This document shows, one piece after another, positions 25,998 to 34,461 of a DNA stretch of 64,000 nucleotides. The translations under genes and the position numbers were made by a program. The notes beneath the pieces are model-generated. The model was given only the letters and a program-made list of their open reading frames with translations, was not told the origin of the DNA and searched no databases. Each line of letters opens with the position of its first letter. Position 1 is the first letter of the stretch. Location of the stretch: the NCBI RefSeq assembly GCF_000430745.1, contig NZ_AUMP01000016.1, forward strand, positions 62,001-126,000. The letters run 5' to 3'. Source of the stretch: Fictibacillus gelatini DSM 15865. Its GTDB lineage: Bacteria; Bacillota; Bacilli; Bacillales; Fictibacillaceae.

Positions 25998-26273
25998 TTA
26001 GTCAAATTTAAAGTAGTTTTTCTTTAGTAATCGCGGCTGGTTCATCAATTCATTAAATGTAATCGTTTGACTAAGGCTTTTCGTATCAATTAACATCAGT
26101 TGATCTTCAATTTGGTCAATAATTGTATCTGGTTGATATTCCATTCCGCACCCCTCGCAGGAAACGGAAGGAATATCATTGATTTCAATGGCACGGCTGC
26201 CATCCGGAAGTTCCCAATAACCGGTCTTCGTTGTTTCTTTTGCGCTATTTGACTCGCACCATTCACAAAACAT
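25998..26273 (-). CDS. yokU: YokU family zinc-finger protein
   Basis: 91 residues with CEWCESN (N-terminal) and CEGCGMEYQ, the YgiT/MqsA-type zinc finger, followed by a helical DTIIDQIEDQLMLID segment. No HTH is evident. YokU genes sit beside kamA in Bacillus; no role is known. ATG 26273 has AGGAGG eight bases upstream and lies ten bases after the kamA stop. Confidence 0.85.
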   Translation of the reverse strand: MFCEWCESNSAKETTKTGYWELPDGSRAIEINDIPSVSCEGCGMEYQPDTIIDQIEDQLMLIDTKSLSQTITFNELMNQPRLLKKNYFKFD

Positions 26274-26283
26274 GGATAACCTC

Positions 26284-27696
26284 CTACGCTTGTTTTTCAA
26301 CTTCTTGTGATTCTTTTGCACGTTCAGCCTGATATTTTCTTTCCTTCATTTGATCACGTTTTTCGCGATTATCTTTTAACGTATGGTGCTCCGGATTTTC
26401 CGCGTAAGCTTTTCGGCGATCAAGCCGTTTTAGCCCTTCAGGAACGAGATTGAACTTTTCATCTTTCATCAATGCTGTAATGCCGATTGCTGGTTCTTGC
26501 TCTTTAATGTTCATCACTTCGTTAAAATAAGCGTCCGCCTGATGCGGCTTATAATTTTGCGGTTCTGGATAAGAGGTGATTACACCTTCAAAATTCCGTA
26601 ATACAACTTTGTCAGGACTTTGTGAAATTAAATAGTTTGGCTGAAGCGCAATTTTTCCTCCGCCTCCAGGGGCATCAACGACAAATGTCGGTACGGCATA
26701 GCCGGAAGTATGGCCGCGAAGCGCTTCAATAATTTCAAGCCCTTTTGAAACCGGTGCTCTAAAGTGGCCGATACCCTCTGATAAGTCACATTGATAAATG
26801 TAGTAAGGGCGTACGCGAATTTTCACCAGGTCATGCATTAGTTTTTTCATAATATGGGTGCTATCGTTAATACCAGCAAGAATAACCGATTGGTTGCCCA
26901 CAGGGACACCCGCATTTGCCAGCATTTCACACGCTTTCTTTGATTCTTCTGTAATTTCAATCGATGTATTAAAGTGTGTATTAAGCCAGACCGGATGATA
27001 TTTCTTTAAAATATTGCATAAGTTTTCAGTTATCCGTTGCGGGAATACAACCGGTGCGCGGGTTCCAATTCGGATAATTTCAAGATGAGGAATCGCGCGC
27101 AGCTTCTTCAAAATGTACTCGAGAATATTGTCATTGATTAAAAGGCCATCACCGCCAGAAATCAAGCAATCTCTAACTTGCGGAGTATTGGCGATATACT
27201 CGATCGCAGCATCAAGTTGCTTTTTCGGTACGCCCATTCCAATTTGGCCGGAAAAGCGCCTTCTCGTACAATAACGGCAATACATTGAGCACTGGTTGGT
27301 TACTAAAAACAAGACGCGGTCCGGATAGCGATGGGTCAATCCTGGAACCGGTGAATCTTCGTCTTCATGAAGCGGATCTTCGAGATCATATTTCGTTTTT
27401 AAAATTTCTTTGCCGATCGGGACAGACTGCATACGGATTGGGCAGCGTGGATCATCTTTATCCATTAGCCATGCATAATAAGGCGTAATGTTAAGCGGAA
27501 TCGTTTTTGTCGAAATTCGCACACCTTCTTCTTCTTCTGGCGTTAAATTGACAACCTTTTTTAAATCTTTCAATGTGCGAATGGTGTGAGTCAATTGCCA
27601 TAACCAATCATTCCATTGTTCATCCGTAACATCTTTCCATAGTTCAATATCTTTCCAATGTCTTTTTGGCGTATATAATCCATTTACGATAGGCAT
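26284..27696 (-). CDS. kamA: Lysine 2,3-aminomutase
   Basis: 470 residues (also named ablA). Radical SAM and PLP enzyme converting L-lysine to L-beta-lysine. The [4Fe-4S] motif is CSMYCRYCTRRRFSG (C-x3-C-x2-C); the SAM-binding region includes CLISGGDGLL; the PLP lysine is in VVDAPGGGGKIALQPNY. A long Lys/Glu-rich tail ends the protein. The first gene behind the -24/-12 promoter at 27744-27759. Beta-lysine is then acetylated by AblB for osmoprotection or degraded by the Yod enzymes. The start is preceded by GGGAGGG. Confidence 0.96.
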   Translation of the reverse strand: MPIVNGLYTPKRHWKDIELWKDVTDEQWNDWLWQLTHTIRTLKDLKKVVNLTPEEEEGVRISTKTIPLNITPYYAWLMDKDDPRCPIRMQSVPIGKEILKTKYDLEDPLHEDEDSPVPGLTHRYPDRVLFLVTNQCSMYCRYCTRRRFSGQIGMGVPKKQLDAAIEYIANTPQVRDCLISGGDGLLINDNILEYILKKLRAIPHLEIIRIGTRAPVVFPQRITENLCNILKKYHPVWLNTHFNTSIEITEESKKACEMLANAGVPVGNQSVILAGINDSTHIMKKLMHDLVKIRVRPYYIYQCDLSEGIGHFRAPVSKGLEIIEALRGHTSGYAVPTFVVDAPGGGGKIALQPNYLISQSPDKVVLRNFEGVITSYPEPQNYKPHQADAYFNEVMNIKEQEPAIGITALMKDEKFNLVPEGLKRLDRRKAYAENPEHHTLKDNREKRDQMKERKYQAERAKESQEVEKQA

Positions 27697-27743
27697 GTGT
27701 AAAACCCTCCCTGTAATCTAAATATTTTTCATTTTTATTCTAA

Positions 27744-27759
27744 TGCAAATTTTGTGCCA
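27744..27759 (-). promoter_or_regulatory. Sigma-54 (-24/-12) promoter of the kamA operon
   Basis: TGGCAC-N5-TTGCA is an exact match to the consensus, 48 bases before kamA ATG; the expected start is near 27732. The adjacent KamR-like activator supports it. Confidence 0.92.
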
Positions 27760-27793
27760 ATATTGAAAAATCCCGCATCTTCTTGTTTTTACA

Positions 27794-27824
27794 GCATATG
27801 CACCAGTTTTGTTTTCGGGAAACA
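27794..27824. promoter_or_regulatory. Candidate activator (KamR) binding dyads upstream of the kamA promoter
   Basis: GCATATGC (27794-27801) and TGTTTTCGGGAAACA (27810-27824) are dyads centred about 65 and 85 bases upstream of the predicted start, in the range of sigma-54 enhancers. Inferred from position only. Confidence 0.4.
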
Positions 27825-27837
27825 GTTAGAATGAAAC

Positions 27838-27870
27838 AAAATAACCGCCGAAAATTCGGCGGTTATTTTG
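27838..27870 (-). terminator. Terminator of the KamR-like gene
   Basis: Stem AATAACCGCCG / CGGCGGTTATT overlapping the stop codon, separating the regulator from the kamA promoter. Confidence 0.88.
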
Positions 27871-29260
27871 TTTTAATTTTATATTGTAAAGTTTGCCTTG
27901 GTATTTTTAATAGTTTTGCAGCCTGCTGAATATTGCCCCCGGTTTCTGATAGAGCTCTAGAAATGAGTTCATCCTCTTTTTCTCGCAGCACCTCCCTTAG
28001 TGGCCGAATCGGTGAAAAACTTTTTTTTCTTTTCGTTCCCTTGTTATCCCTTAAAATATGCCCCGGTATGTGCTCCATTTGGATCATTCCGTCTTTCTCT
28101 GCCATGTTCATGGCAAATTCAATGGCATGTTTCAGTTCCCTTATATTTCCGGGCCAGTGATAGCTGTCGAATAGCTCGAGAACTTCCTCGTCCACTCCCT
28201 CTATCGCTTTATGAAAACGAACATTGTACGTTTCGATAAAATGATCAATAAGAACGGGAAGATCTTCCTTGCGATCGCGCAATGGAGGAATCTCAAAATA
28301 AATAACGTTTAAACGGTAATATAAGTCCTGGCGCAATGTTTTATTCTCAATACAGCATTCAGGCTCTTCATTTAAAGCGGCAACGACCCTGACATCGATC
28401 AGTTTTCCTGTCGATGCGCCGACCCTCCGAACGACGCCTTCCTGCAAAACTCTTAACAATTTTGCCTGGATGTCGAGCGGCATGGAATTTAATTCATCAA
28501 GAAATAGGGTTCCCTCATTTGCTAGTTCAAACAAACCTGCACGATCAACCGCACCGGTAAAGCTCCCTTTCGTCGTACCGAATAGAATCCCTTCAAGCAA
28601 TGTAGAAGGAATAGCCGCGCAGTTTTGTGCAATGAACGGCTTTGCCCGGCGCGGCGATGCATTGTGAATGCCCTGAACCAACAGCTCCTTCCCCGTTCCG
28701 GTTTCACCATACACAAGAATCGGGGAAGACGTCGAAGATACCTTTTGTGCCGTTTTCTTTAATTTCTCCATGTCATCATGAATAGTGATGATGTCATGAA
28801 GGTGAAAGTGCGCATCATTTTCTTTTTTCACCGATTTTCCGTCTTTTTGGGCCATCATCGCTTGCATATCTAATAGTTTTTCAGACAGCCGTTTAATTTG
28901 CGTATAATCTTTCGCAATTTCAATAGCCCCGATCAACTCGTCATCCACTTTAATCGGCAATGTCGTATTAACAGTATCGATTCGTTTTCCTTTACTATTT
29001 GTATACGATTGTTGCTGGTTGATGATCGGAATACCCGTTTGAATGACTTTTAAGAGCGTGCTCGTTTCTTTTGTTAATGAAGGAAATACGTCGAGTACAT
29101 GAGACCCGAGAACGTCATTGACCGTTAATCCGTCATGGCTTGCCGCCACTTCATTGTAAAAAATCGTAATTCCATTTGAATCGACAACATGAATCCCTTC
29201 GTCGATCGTTTGCAAAATTGCCTTCAACATTGCATTTGTCTCGATTGATTCGTTGAACAT
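27863..29260 (-). CDS. kamR: Sigma-54-dependent transcriptional activator KamR
   Basis: 465 residues. An N-terminal PAS domain (about residues 10-125, ILQTIDEGIHVVDSNGITIF) is followed by an AAA+ domain with Walker A YGETGTGKELLVQG, the sigma-54 contact loop as GSFTGAVDRAG (Ser in place of the usual Ala of GAFTGA), Walker B GTLFLDELNSM and the arginine-finger region RVVAALN. A Fis-type HTH ends the protein (GGNIQQAAKLLKIPRQTLQYKI). It matches the kam-cluster activator described in Bacillus thuringiensis. It sits between ablB and kamA and probably senses a small ligand through PAS. Confidence 0.9.
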   Translation of the reverse strand: MFNESIETNAMLKAILQTIDEGIHVVDSNGITIFYNEVAASHDGLTVNDVLGSHVLDVFPSLTKETSTLLKVIQTGIPIINQQQSYTNSKGKRIDTVNTTLPIKVDDELIGAIEIAKDYTQIKRLSEKLLDMQAMMAQKDGKSVKKENDAHFHLHDIITIHDDMEKLKKTAQKVSSTSSPILVYGETGTGKELLVQGIHNASPRRAKPFIAQNCAAIPSTLLEGILFGTTKGSFTGAVDRAGLFELANEGTLFLDELNSMPLDIQAKLLRVLQEGVVRRVGASTGKLIDVRVVAALNEEPECCIENKTLRQDLYYRLNVIYFEIPPLRDRKEDLPVLIDHFIETYNVRFHKAIEGVDEEVLELFDSYHWPGNIRELKHAIEFAMNMAEKDGMIQMEHIPGHILRDNKGTKRKKSFSPIRPLREVLREKEDELISRALSETGGNIQQAAKLLKIPRQTLQYKIKTK

Positions 29261-29289
29261 GCCCCATCCCCTCTCCTGCTTCAACTAGT

Positions 29290-29321
29290 TGCCGAATTTT
29301 TGTCAGGCGATGCCGAATTTT
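29290..29321. repeat. Direct repeat TGCCGAATTTT, two copies 21 bp apart
   Basis: Copies at 29290-29300 and 29311-29321 lie in the 67-bp gap between ablB and kamR, two helical turns apart and thus on one DNA face. They may be an operator for kamR. Confidence 0.5.
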
Positions 29322-29327
29322 GAGCAC

Positions 29328-30185
29328 TTAGTTTTGAGATAGGTCATTTACCCATAGATTCATATCTTCCCATTTATCAAATATTTTGCAGTTCTTCGCC
29401 ATTCTTCCAGTATATTCATAGCCTCTTTGATGAAAAACGGCATTCATGCCAAATGATAAGCTACGCGCTATCGAATATGCGCAAAAGATTTGCCGTTTTT
29501 TTAATTCCTCTTCCAGACTGGCAATCAATACTTTCATTAACCCAAATTTGCGATGTTCAGGAAGTGTCGCGCAGTCCGTCAATTCTGCATTGTGGTACGT
29601 ATAGTTAATATCCGCCGAGGCAGCGCTTACAATTTGGCCGTTTGTTTCGACAATATAAAAGAGAGTGCCGTCATTCATCATTTTTTTTATATACGTTGAA
29701 TCATTCATCGGAGTTGGGTAAATTTCAAAGACTTCTCCGTAAAGTTTAGCAAGACCGTCTGCATCTTTCGTTTCGGCTAGCCGCAAATGATAGTTTTCAG
29801 GCAATAGCGGCACATCTTTTTTTAACGGAAGTGCCGATACCTTTTCAAGAAGTTCGTCTTCATCCATCCAATATTCACTTTTTCTTCGTTCATTTGTAAA
29901 ATATTTCGTCATCGCCACTGCGTGACTTCCGTTAAAATAATCTTTGAACAAAGCCTCGGGTTGATACCCATTTTTTAAAAATAATTGGACATGTTCCTGC
30001 CTTGCTTTAATGATGACTTTCGTAAACTGATGGGCGTTGACATACGATTTGATTTTTCCCAAAAGAGAAGGAATGTTTCCCCGATAATCGTCCACTCTCA
30101 GGCGCTCGTTAAAAAAATCGAGGCAAATTTCTGCGAAATAATCTTCTTGTTCTTCCTGTATATTTTTGTAAAAAGTCTCAATCAT
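29328..30185 (-). CDS. ablB: Beta-lysine N6-acetyltransferase (YodP)
   Basis: 285 residues of the GNAT superfamily. An N-terminal domain (VIIKARQEHVQLFLKNGYQPEA, FNGSHAVAMTKYF) precedes the GNAT fold with TDCATLPEHRKFGLMKVLI for acetyl-CoA binding and SIARSLSFGMNAVFHQRGY, signature of AblB. It makes N-epsilon-acetyl-beta-lysine, a compatible solute, from KamA's product. ATG 30185 has AAAGGAGGAG ahead. Unlike B. subtilis, where yodP follows kamA, here it is upstream of the regulator and not behind the sigma-54 promoter, so it may be expressed separately. Confidence 0.92.
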   Translation of the reverse strand: MIETFYKNIQEEQEDYFAEICLDFFNERLRVDDYRGNIPSLLGKIKSYVNAHQFTKVIIKARQEHVQLFLKNGYQPEALFKDYFNGSHAVAMTKYFTNERRKSEYWMDEDELLEKVSALPLKKDVPLLPENYHLRLAETKDADGLAKLYGEVFEIYPTPMNDSTYIKKMMNDGTLFYIVETNGQIVSAASADINYTYHNAELTDCATLPEHRKFGLMKVLIASLEEELKKRQIFCAYSIARSLSFGMNAVFHQRGYEYTGRMAKNCKIFDKWEDMNLWVNDLSQN

Positions 30186-30256
30186 GTTTTCTCCTCCTTT
30201 TTTTGGCTGTAACATTTTCTATTTCAATTTAAGGAAATCATATTCCTTCTTGAAAA

Positions 30257-30290
30257 GAAAAAATGCCGCCTTTAAAGGTGGCATTTTTTC
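30257..30290 (-). terminator. Terminator of the TRIC channel gene
   Basis: Stem AAAAAATGCCGCC / GGTGGCATTTTTT with A/T flanks, at the stop codon. Confidence 0.88.
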
Positions 30291-30885
30291 AAAGGGTACG
30301 CCGGGGCAATTTCCACTGGAATTTTACTGAAACCATCCGCAAAATGACGATAAGTCCAAATAGCACATAAAGCTCTGGTGCGGTATCAGCTACTTTGAGC
30401 CCGATAGCTACTCCTGCCACCATTGCCCATAACGCATATATTTCATCACGGAGCACGAGCGGCTTCCGTTTGGCAAGGACGTCGCGAATAATGCCTCCGC
30501 CGATTCCAGTCATCATGGCAGCAAAAATTGTGGCGCTTAAAGGAAGATGCATATTCGATGCAAAAATCGCTCCTTGAATAGCAAACGCTGAAAGCCCGAT
30601 TGCATCAAAAAAATTGAGCCATCGCTTCGAATGATGAATGAGCCCCTTCGGCATTAAAAAAATAACAGCCATCGCGATTACTGCTGTTTTCAACAATAAT
30701 CCCTGATCCCAGATGGTCGTAACGGGCACACCGATCAATATATTACGGACGATACCTCCGCCAAACGCCGTTACAAGCCCTAAAGTTAAAACGCCAAGTA
30801 TATCATAATCCTCTTCCATCGCTACGAGCGCTCCACTGACCGCAAAAGCAATAGTGCCAATTATGTTTAAAACATCCCACGTCAA
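30289..30885 (-). CDS. TRIC/UPF0126 family cation channel protein (YvgT-like)
   Basis: 198 residues with about seven transmembrane segments in two repeats. Each repeat has the family loop: TAFGGGIVRNILIG and GIGGGIIRDVLAKRKPLVLRDEIYA. Prokaryotic homologues form trimeric cation channels in crystal structures; the physiological role in Bacillus is unknown. The frame is open 25 codons further upstream, but the TTG at 30885 behind GAGGAAGAG gives the usual family start LTWDVLNIIG. It lies downstream of the PHP gene on the same strand. Confidence 0.83.
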   Translation of the reverse strand: MTWDVLNIIGTIAFAVSGALVAMEEDYDILGVLTLGLVTAFGGGIVRNILIGVPVTTIWDQGLLLKTAVIAMAVIFLMPKGLIHHSKRWLNFFDAIGLSAFAIQGAIFASNMHLPLSATIFAAMMTGIGGGIIRDVLAKRKPLVLRDEIYALWAMVAGVAIGLKVADTAPELYVLFGLIVILRMVSVKFQWKLPRRTL

Positions 30886-30966
30886 CTCTTCCTCTTCCTC
30901 TCTACCTATAAGTCCGATTCGACATCCATTCATTTTAATCGGAAGAGAATAAGTTGACAAGTCCTT

Positions 30967-31806
30967 TTAAGGAGATTTGGCGAGTTCCTTTAATTTTAAT
31001 ACTGCTTCAAATGAAATGGTCCGATTGCCAATGTCCCCATGAAAAACAACCCCGTTTCGGATTCCGTGAAAATCGCTGCCCGCTGTAGGGAGCAACCGAT
31101 AGTTGTCCGCCAGTTTTTTATAGTGTTCTTCCTGTTCATCGGAATGGTCTGAGTGATAAACTTCCAGGCCTTGAAGTCCCACGTTTACTAATTGGGGGAT
31201 TAATTCATCTTCATCATATAATCCGGGATGGGCAAGAACCGGGACCCCTCCGGCCTTTATGATCATCTTTACTGCTTCCTCAGGAGAAATCCGCTTCGGT
31301 GTGGCATAAGCTAATTTTCCTTTGCCTAAATAAACGTCAAATGCTTCTTTTAATGAAGAAACAATTCCTTTTTCCATTAACACCTCCGCAATATGCGGCC
31401 GGCCGATGTTTCCTTCCTTTGCTTTACGTTTTTCCGCTACTTCATCCAATGTAATCGGAATGCCAAGCTTATTTAGTTTTTCAATGATCATATGATTTCG
31501 CTCGTTTCGGACATTCCGCAATTGGTCCAATTTCGATAAAAATGATTGATCTAAATGATTAATATAATACCCTAGAACATGAATGTCCTGGCCATTGTAC
31601 AATGTGCTAATTTCAATGCCGGGTACACATTCGAACCCGGGATGCTTTTTTGCTTCAGCGAGAGCCTCCTCAATCCCGGATGCCGTATCGTGGTCGGTGA
31701 TGGCAATTGCTTTTAAGCCTTTTTCCACGGCCATTTTCACGTTTTCACCCGGTGAATTCATGCCATCAGAGGCGGTTGTATGCGTATGTAAATCAGCTAT
31801 TTCCAT
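30967..31806 (-). CDS. PHP-domain phosphoesterase
   Basis: 279 residues. Metal-binding PHP motifs: ADLHTHTTASDG, AITDHDTASG, VPGIEIST, HPGLYD and GSDFHG. It resembles the YciV/TrpH group (RNase AM or 3',5'-nucleoside bisphosphate phosphatases), so hydrolysis of short RNA or nucleotide phosphates is likely but the substrate is uncertain. The ATG at 31806 follows GAAAGGAAATGACG; an ATG two codons upstream is an alternative. Confidence 0.83.
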   Translation of the reverse strand: MEIADLHTHTTASDGMNSPGENVKMAVEKGLKAIAITDHDTASGIEEALAEAKKHPGFECVPGIEISTLYNGQDIHVLGYYINHLDQSFLSKLDQLRNVRNERNHMIIEKLNKLGIPITLDEVAEKRKAKEGNIGRPHIAEVLMEKGIVSSLKEAFDVYLGKGKLAYATPKRISPEEAVKMIIKAGGVPVLAHPGLYDEDELIPQLVNVGLQGLEVYHSDHSDEQEEHYKKLADNYRLLPTAGSDFHGIRNGVVFHGDIGNRTISFEAVLKLKELAKSP

Positions 31807-31849
31807 CGTCATTTCCTTTCTCTTTGTTCTTTTTTGGACAAATCATCAA

Positions 31850-32692
31850 TTAATCGTTTTTTCCTTTTTCGATCTTGTTCTCGGGGTAGGATATCCAATC
31901 GCTCCAGCTTCCAACGTATAGTTTAGCTTGAATCCCTGCTTCATCCATGCCAAGGACATTGCTGCACGCTGTAACACCGGAACCACAATAGACAATGACT
32001 TCCTCCTTGTCTTTCAATGATGAATGAAGGCGGGAGAGTTCTTCGCTTGATTTCCAGTGATTTTCCTTCTCGAAATTGGATACCCAGGGGACGTTGACGG
32101 CCGCCGGGATATGGCCTGCCAGTTTATCAATCGGTTCAACTTCCCCTCTATACCGCTTTTCATCTCTTGAATCAACGATCACCCGCCTGTTACTCTTTTT
32201 ATCCATCAGTCGCTTAACATCTTCCATAGAAGCGATCATGTCATGATTGATTTTTGCGGTAAAAACTGTTTTTTCATTTCTTGTTCGTTCTTTTGAAATT
32301 GGAAAACCACTTTTCTCCCACTCCGTAAACCCGCCCTGGAGAACGTATGCTTTTTCGTGCCCGACATATTTCAGCATCCACCAAAAGCGGGCGGCATTCG
32401 AGCCGTTATTGTCATCGTACATGACGACCGTTTTTGTCTCATCAATTCCCCACTCGCCAAGCTTTTTAATAAATTCATCCATGTCTGGCAATGGATGTCT
32501 TCCCCCGTGGGCGTGTTTTTTTCCGGAAAGATCTTGCTCAAGATCCACATAAATCGCTCCGGTGATATGTCCTGCTTCAAATTCATTACGTCCTTTAGCA
32601 GGGTCGGATAAATCAAAACGGCAATCACAGATGATCAATTCGTTTTCATTTAGATGTTCGATCAGCCACTCTTTAGAAACAACATTTTTCAA
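31850..32692 (-). CDS. Sulfurtransferase, two rhodanese domains
   Basis: 280 residues. An inactive N-terminal rhodanese domain (ICDCRFDLSDPAKGRNEFEAGHI, no catalytic Cys in MYDDNNGSNAAR) is followed by a catalytic one with VIVDSRDEKRYRGEVEPID and active-site loop VYCGSGVTACS. The CGSGVTA loop fits the mercaptopyruvate/thiosulfate sulfurtransferase family; the loop alone does not settle the donor. Cytosolic. Start ATG behind AGGGGCGAGG. Confidence 0.87.
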   Translation of the reverse strand: MKNVVSKEWLIEHLNENELIICDCRFDLSDPAKGRNEFEAGHITGAIYVDLEQDLSGKKHAHGGRHPLPDMDEFIKKLGEWGIDETKTVVMYDDNNGSNAARFWWMLKYVGHEKAYVLQGGFTEWEKSGFPISKERTRNEKTVFTAKINHDMIASMEDVKRLMDKKSNRRVIVDSRDEKRYRGEVEPIDKLAGHIPAAVNVPWVSNFEKENHWKSSEELSRLHSSLKDKEEVIVYCGSGVTACSNVLGMDEAGIQAKLYVGSWSDWISYPENKIEKGKND

Positions 32693-32858
32693 ATGAACCT
32701 CGCCCCTTTTTTTGAAAATTTATATTTTTGTTCTCATTCTATCATGTGGCGCAAGATATGGTACAATTTTTGTCGGATGTAGTGTATCCCGATAAATGGA
32801 TTCATGTTCGGGAAGACTGAAAAGTAAATGTGAGTCTAGAAAAAGTGAGGAATAACAG

Positions 32859-34349
32859 ATGAACCATGAAATACCGAGAGCATGCATGATTCTTTTTGGA
32901 GCGACAGGCGACCTTTCCCATCGAAAATTATATCCGGCGCTGTTTCAATTGTATCAAAAGGGAAAGTTGAATGATAACTTCGGCGTCATTGGAGTAGGAA
33001 GAAGAAAAATGGACCACGATGAATTCCGTTCCCGAGTCAAAGACGCGATTTTCTCTTTTGTAAACAAGATTGATGAAAAAAAATTCGAATCATTCGTCAG
33101 CCATTTTTATTTTCTTTCCATGGATGTAACAAGTGCAAAAAGCTATGAGGAGCTTAAACAGCTTGCAGATGAATTAGACGAAAACTATCATTTAAATGGC
33201 AACCGAATGTATTATTTAGCGATGGCGCCAGAGTTTTTCCAAACGATTCCAACGATGCTGAAATCTTCAGGCATCACAGATACAAATGGTTGGCATCGTC
33301 TCGTAATTGAAAAACCGTTCGGCCATGACCTGGAGTCCGCAAAATCATTAAATGAAGAAATACAAAAAAGCTTTCCTGAAGATAGCATTTTCCGGATTGA
33401 CCATTATTTAGGAAAAGAGATGATTCAAAATATCCAGGTGATTCGCTTCGGTAATGCAATATTCGAATCAATATGGAACAATAAATACATTTCTTCTGTC
33501 CAAATTACGTCCAGTGAAACGCTTGGTGTCGAGGAACGCGCCGCTTACTATGAAAAATCGGGCGCCCTTCTTGATATGGTTCAAAATCATATGTTGCAAA
33601 TGGTCATGATGGTAGCGATGGAACCGCCGGGTGAATTAAATACAAAACATATCCGTGATGAAAAGGTGAAAGTATTGCGCTCCCTTCGTTTTTATAAAGG
33701 CGATGAGGTTAAAACGCATTTCATTCGCGGCCAATATACGGAAGGTACAGTCAATGGAAAACAAGTCCCCGGCTACTTAGAAGAAGACAATGTCGATCCT
33801 TCGTCTACGACGGAAACGTTTGTCGCAGCTAAATTGTATATTGATAACTTTAGATGGGCAGGGGTTCCGTTCTATATCCGAACCGGAAAACGAATGAAAT
33901 GTAAATCAACGGAAATCGTCATTCAATTTAAAAACGGCCCGATGGCGCTTTATCACGAAAATGTCGGCAACTACCAGCCGAACCTATTAAAAATTCATAT
34001 TCAACCTGATGAAGGGTTAAGCTTAACATTAAATGCAAAAGGCGGAAACGAAGTTCCCACCCTCCTGCCGATTGCAATGAAATATTCCAATACGAGCGAA
34101 AACGAGATCAATAGTCCTGAAGCTTACGAAAAACTGTTAAACGATTGTTTGCTGGGCAACTCCACTTATTTTACGCGCTGGGATGAAGTCGCATTAGCAT
34201 GGGAGTTTATCGATGGCATTTCAAGCGCCTGGAAAAATGAAAAAGGGTCAGCTGTTTATCCTTACCCGGCTGGTTCCATGGGGCCAAAAGAAGCGGATGA
34301 ATTGCTTCAAAAAGACGGCCATAAATGGTGGGAGCCAACTACGGTTTAA
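32859..34349 (+). CDS. zwf: Glucose-6-phosphate 1-dehydrogenase
   Basis: 496 residues. First enzyme of the oxidative pentose phosphate pathway, making NADPH. The N-terminal dinucleotide-binding motif is LFGATGDLSHRKLYPALF; the substrate and catalytic signature RIDHYLGKEMIQNI contains the conserved Asp-His pair; VPFYIRTGKRM and YPYPAGSMGPKEADELL complete the family pattern. ATG 32859 follows AGTGAGGAATAAC. Monocistronic, ended by a hairpin shared with the convergent MFS gene. Confidence 0.97.
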   Translation: MNHEIPRACMILFGATGDLSHRKLYPALFQLYQKGKLNDNFGVIGVGRRKMDHDEFRSRVKDAIFSFVNKIDEKKFESFVSHFYFLSMDVTSAKSYEELKQLADELDENYHLNGNRMYYLAMAPEFFQTIPTMLKSSGITDTNGWHRLVIEKPFGHDLESAKSLNEEIQKSFPEDSIFRIDHYLGKEMIQNIQVIRFGNAIFESIWNNKYISSVQITSSETLGVEERAAYYEKSGALLDMVQNHMLQMVMMVAMEPPGELNTKHIRDEKVKVLRSLRFYKGDEVKTHFIRGQYTEGTVNGKQVPGYLEEDNVDPSSTTETFVAAKLYIDNFRWAGVPFYIRTGKRMKCKSTEIVIQFKNGPMALYHENVGNYQPNLLKIHIQPDEGLSLTLNAKGGNEVPTLLPIAMKYSNTSENEINSPEAYEKLLNDCLLGNSTYFTRWDEVALAWEFIDGISSAWKNEKGSAVYPYPAGSMGPKEADELLQKDGHKWWEPTTV

Positions 34350-34426
34350 CAAAAAGTTTATAGCCATATTGTCTTAGGCGAAATATGATTGTTCGGAATC
34401 GGTGACATACAATCATTTTCAATATG

Positions 34427-34461
34427 AAAAGCGGCTACTTTTACAAATAGCCGCTTTTTTT
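34427..34461. terminator. Bidirectional terminator between zwf and the MFS gene
   Basis: Stem AAAAGCGGCTA / TAGCCGCTTTT with flanking A and T runs. Confidence 0.88.
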
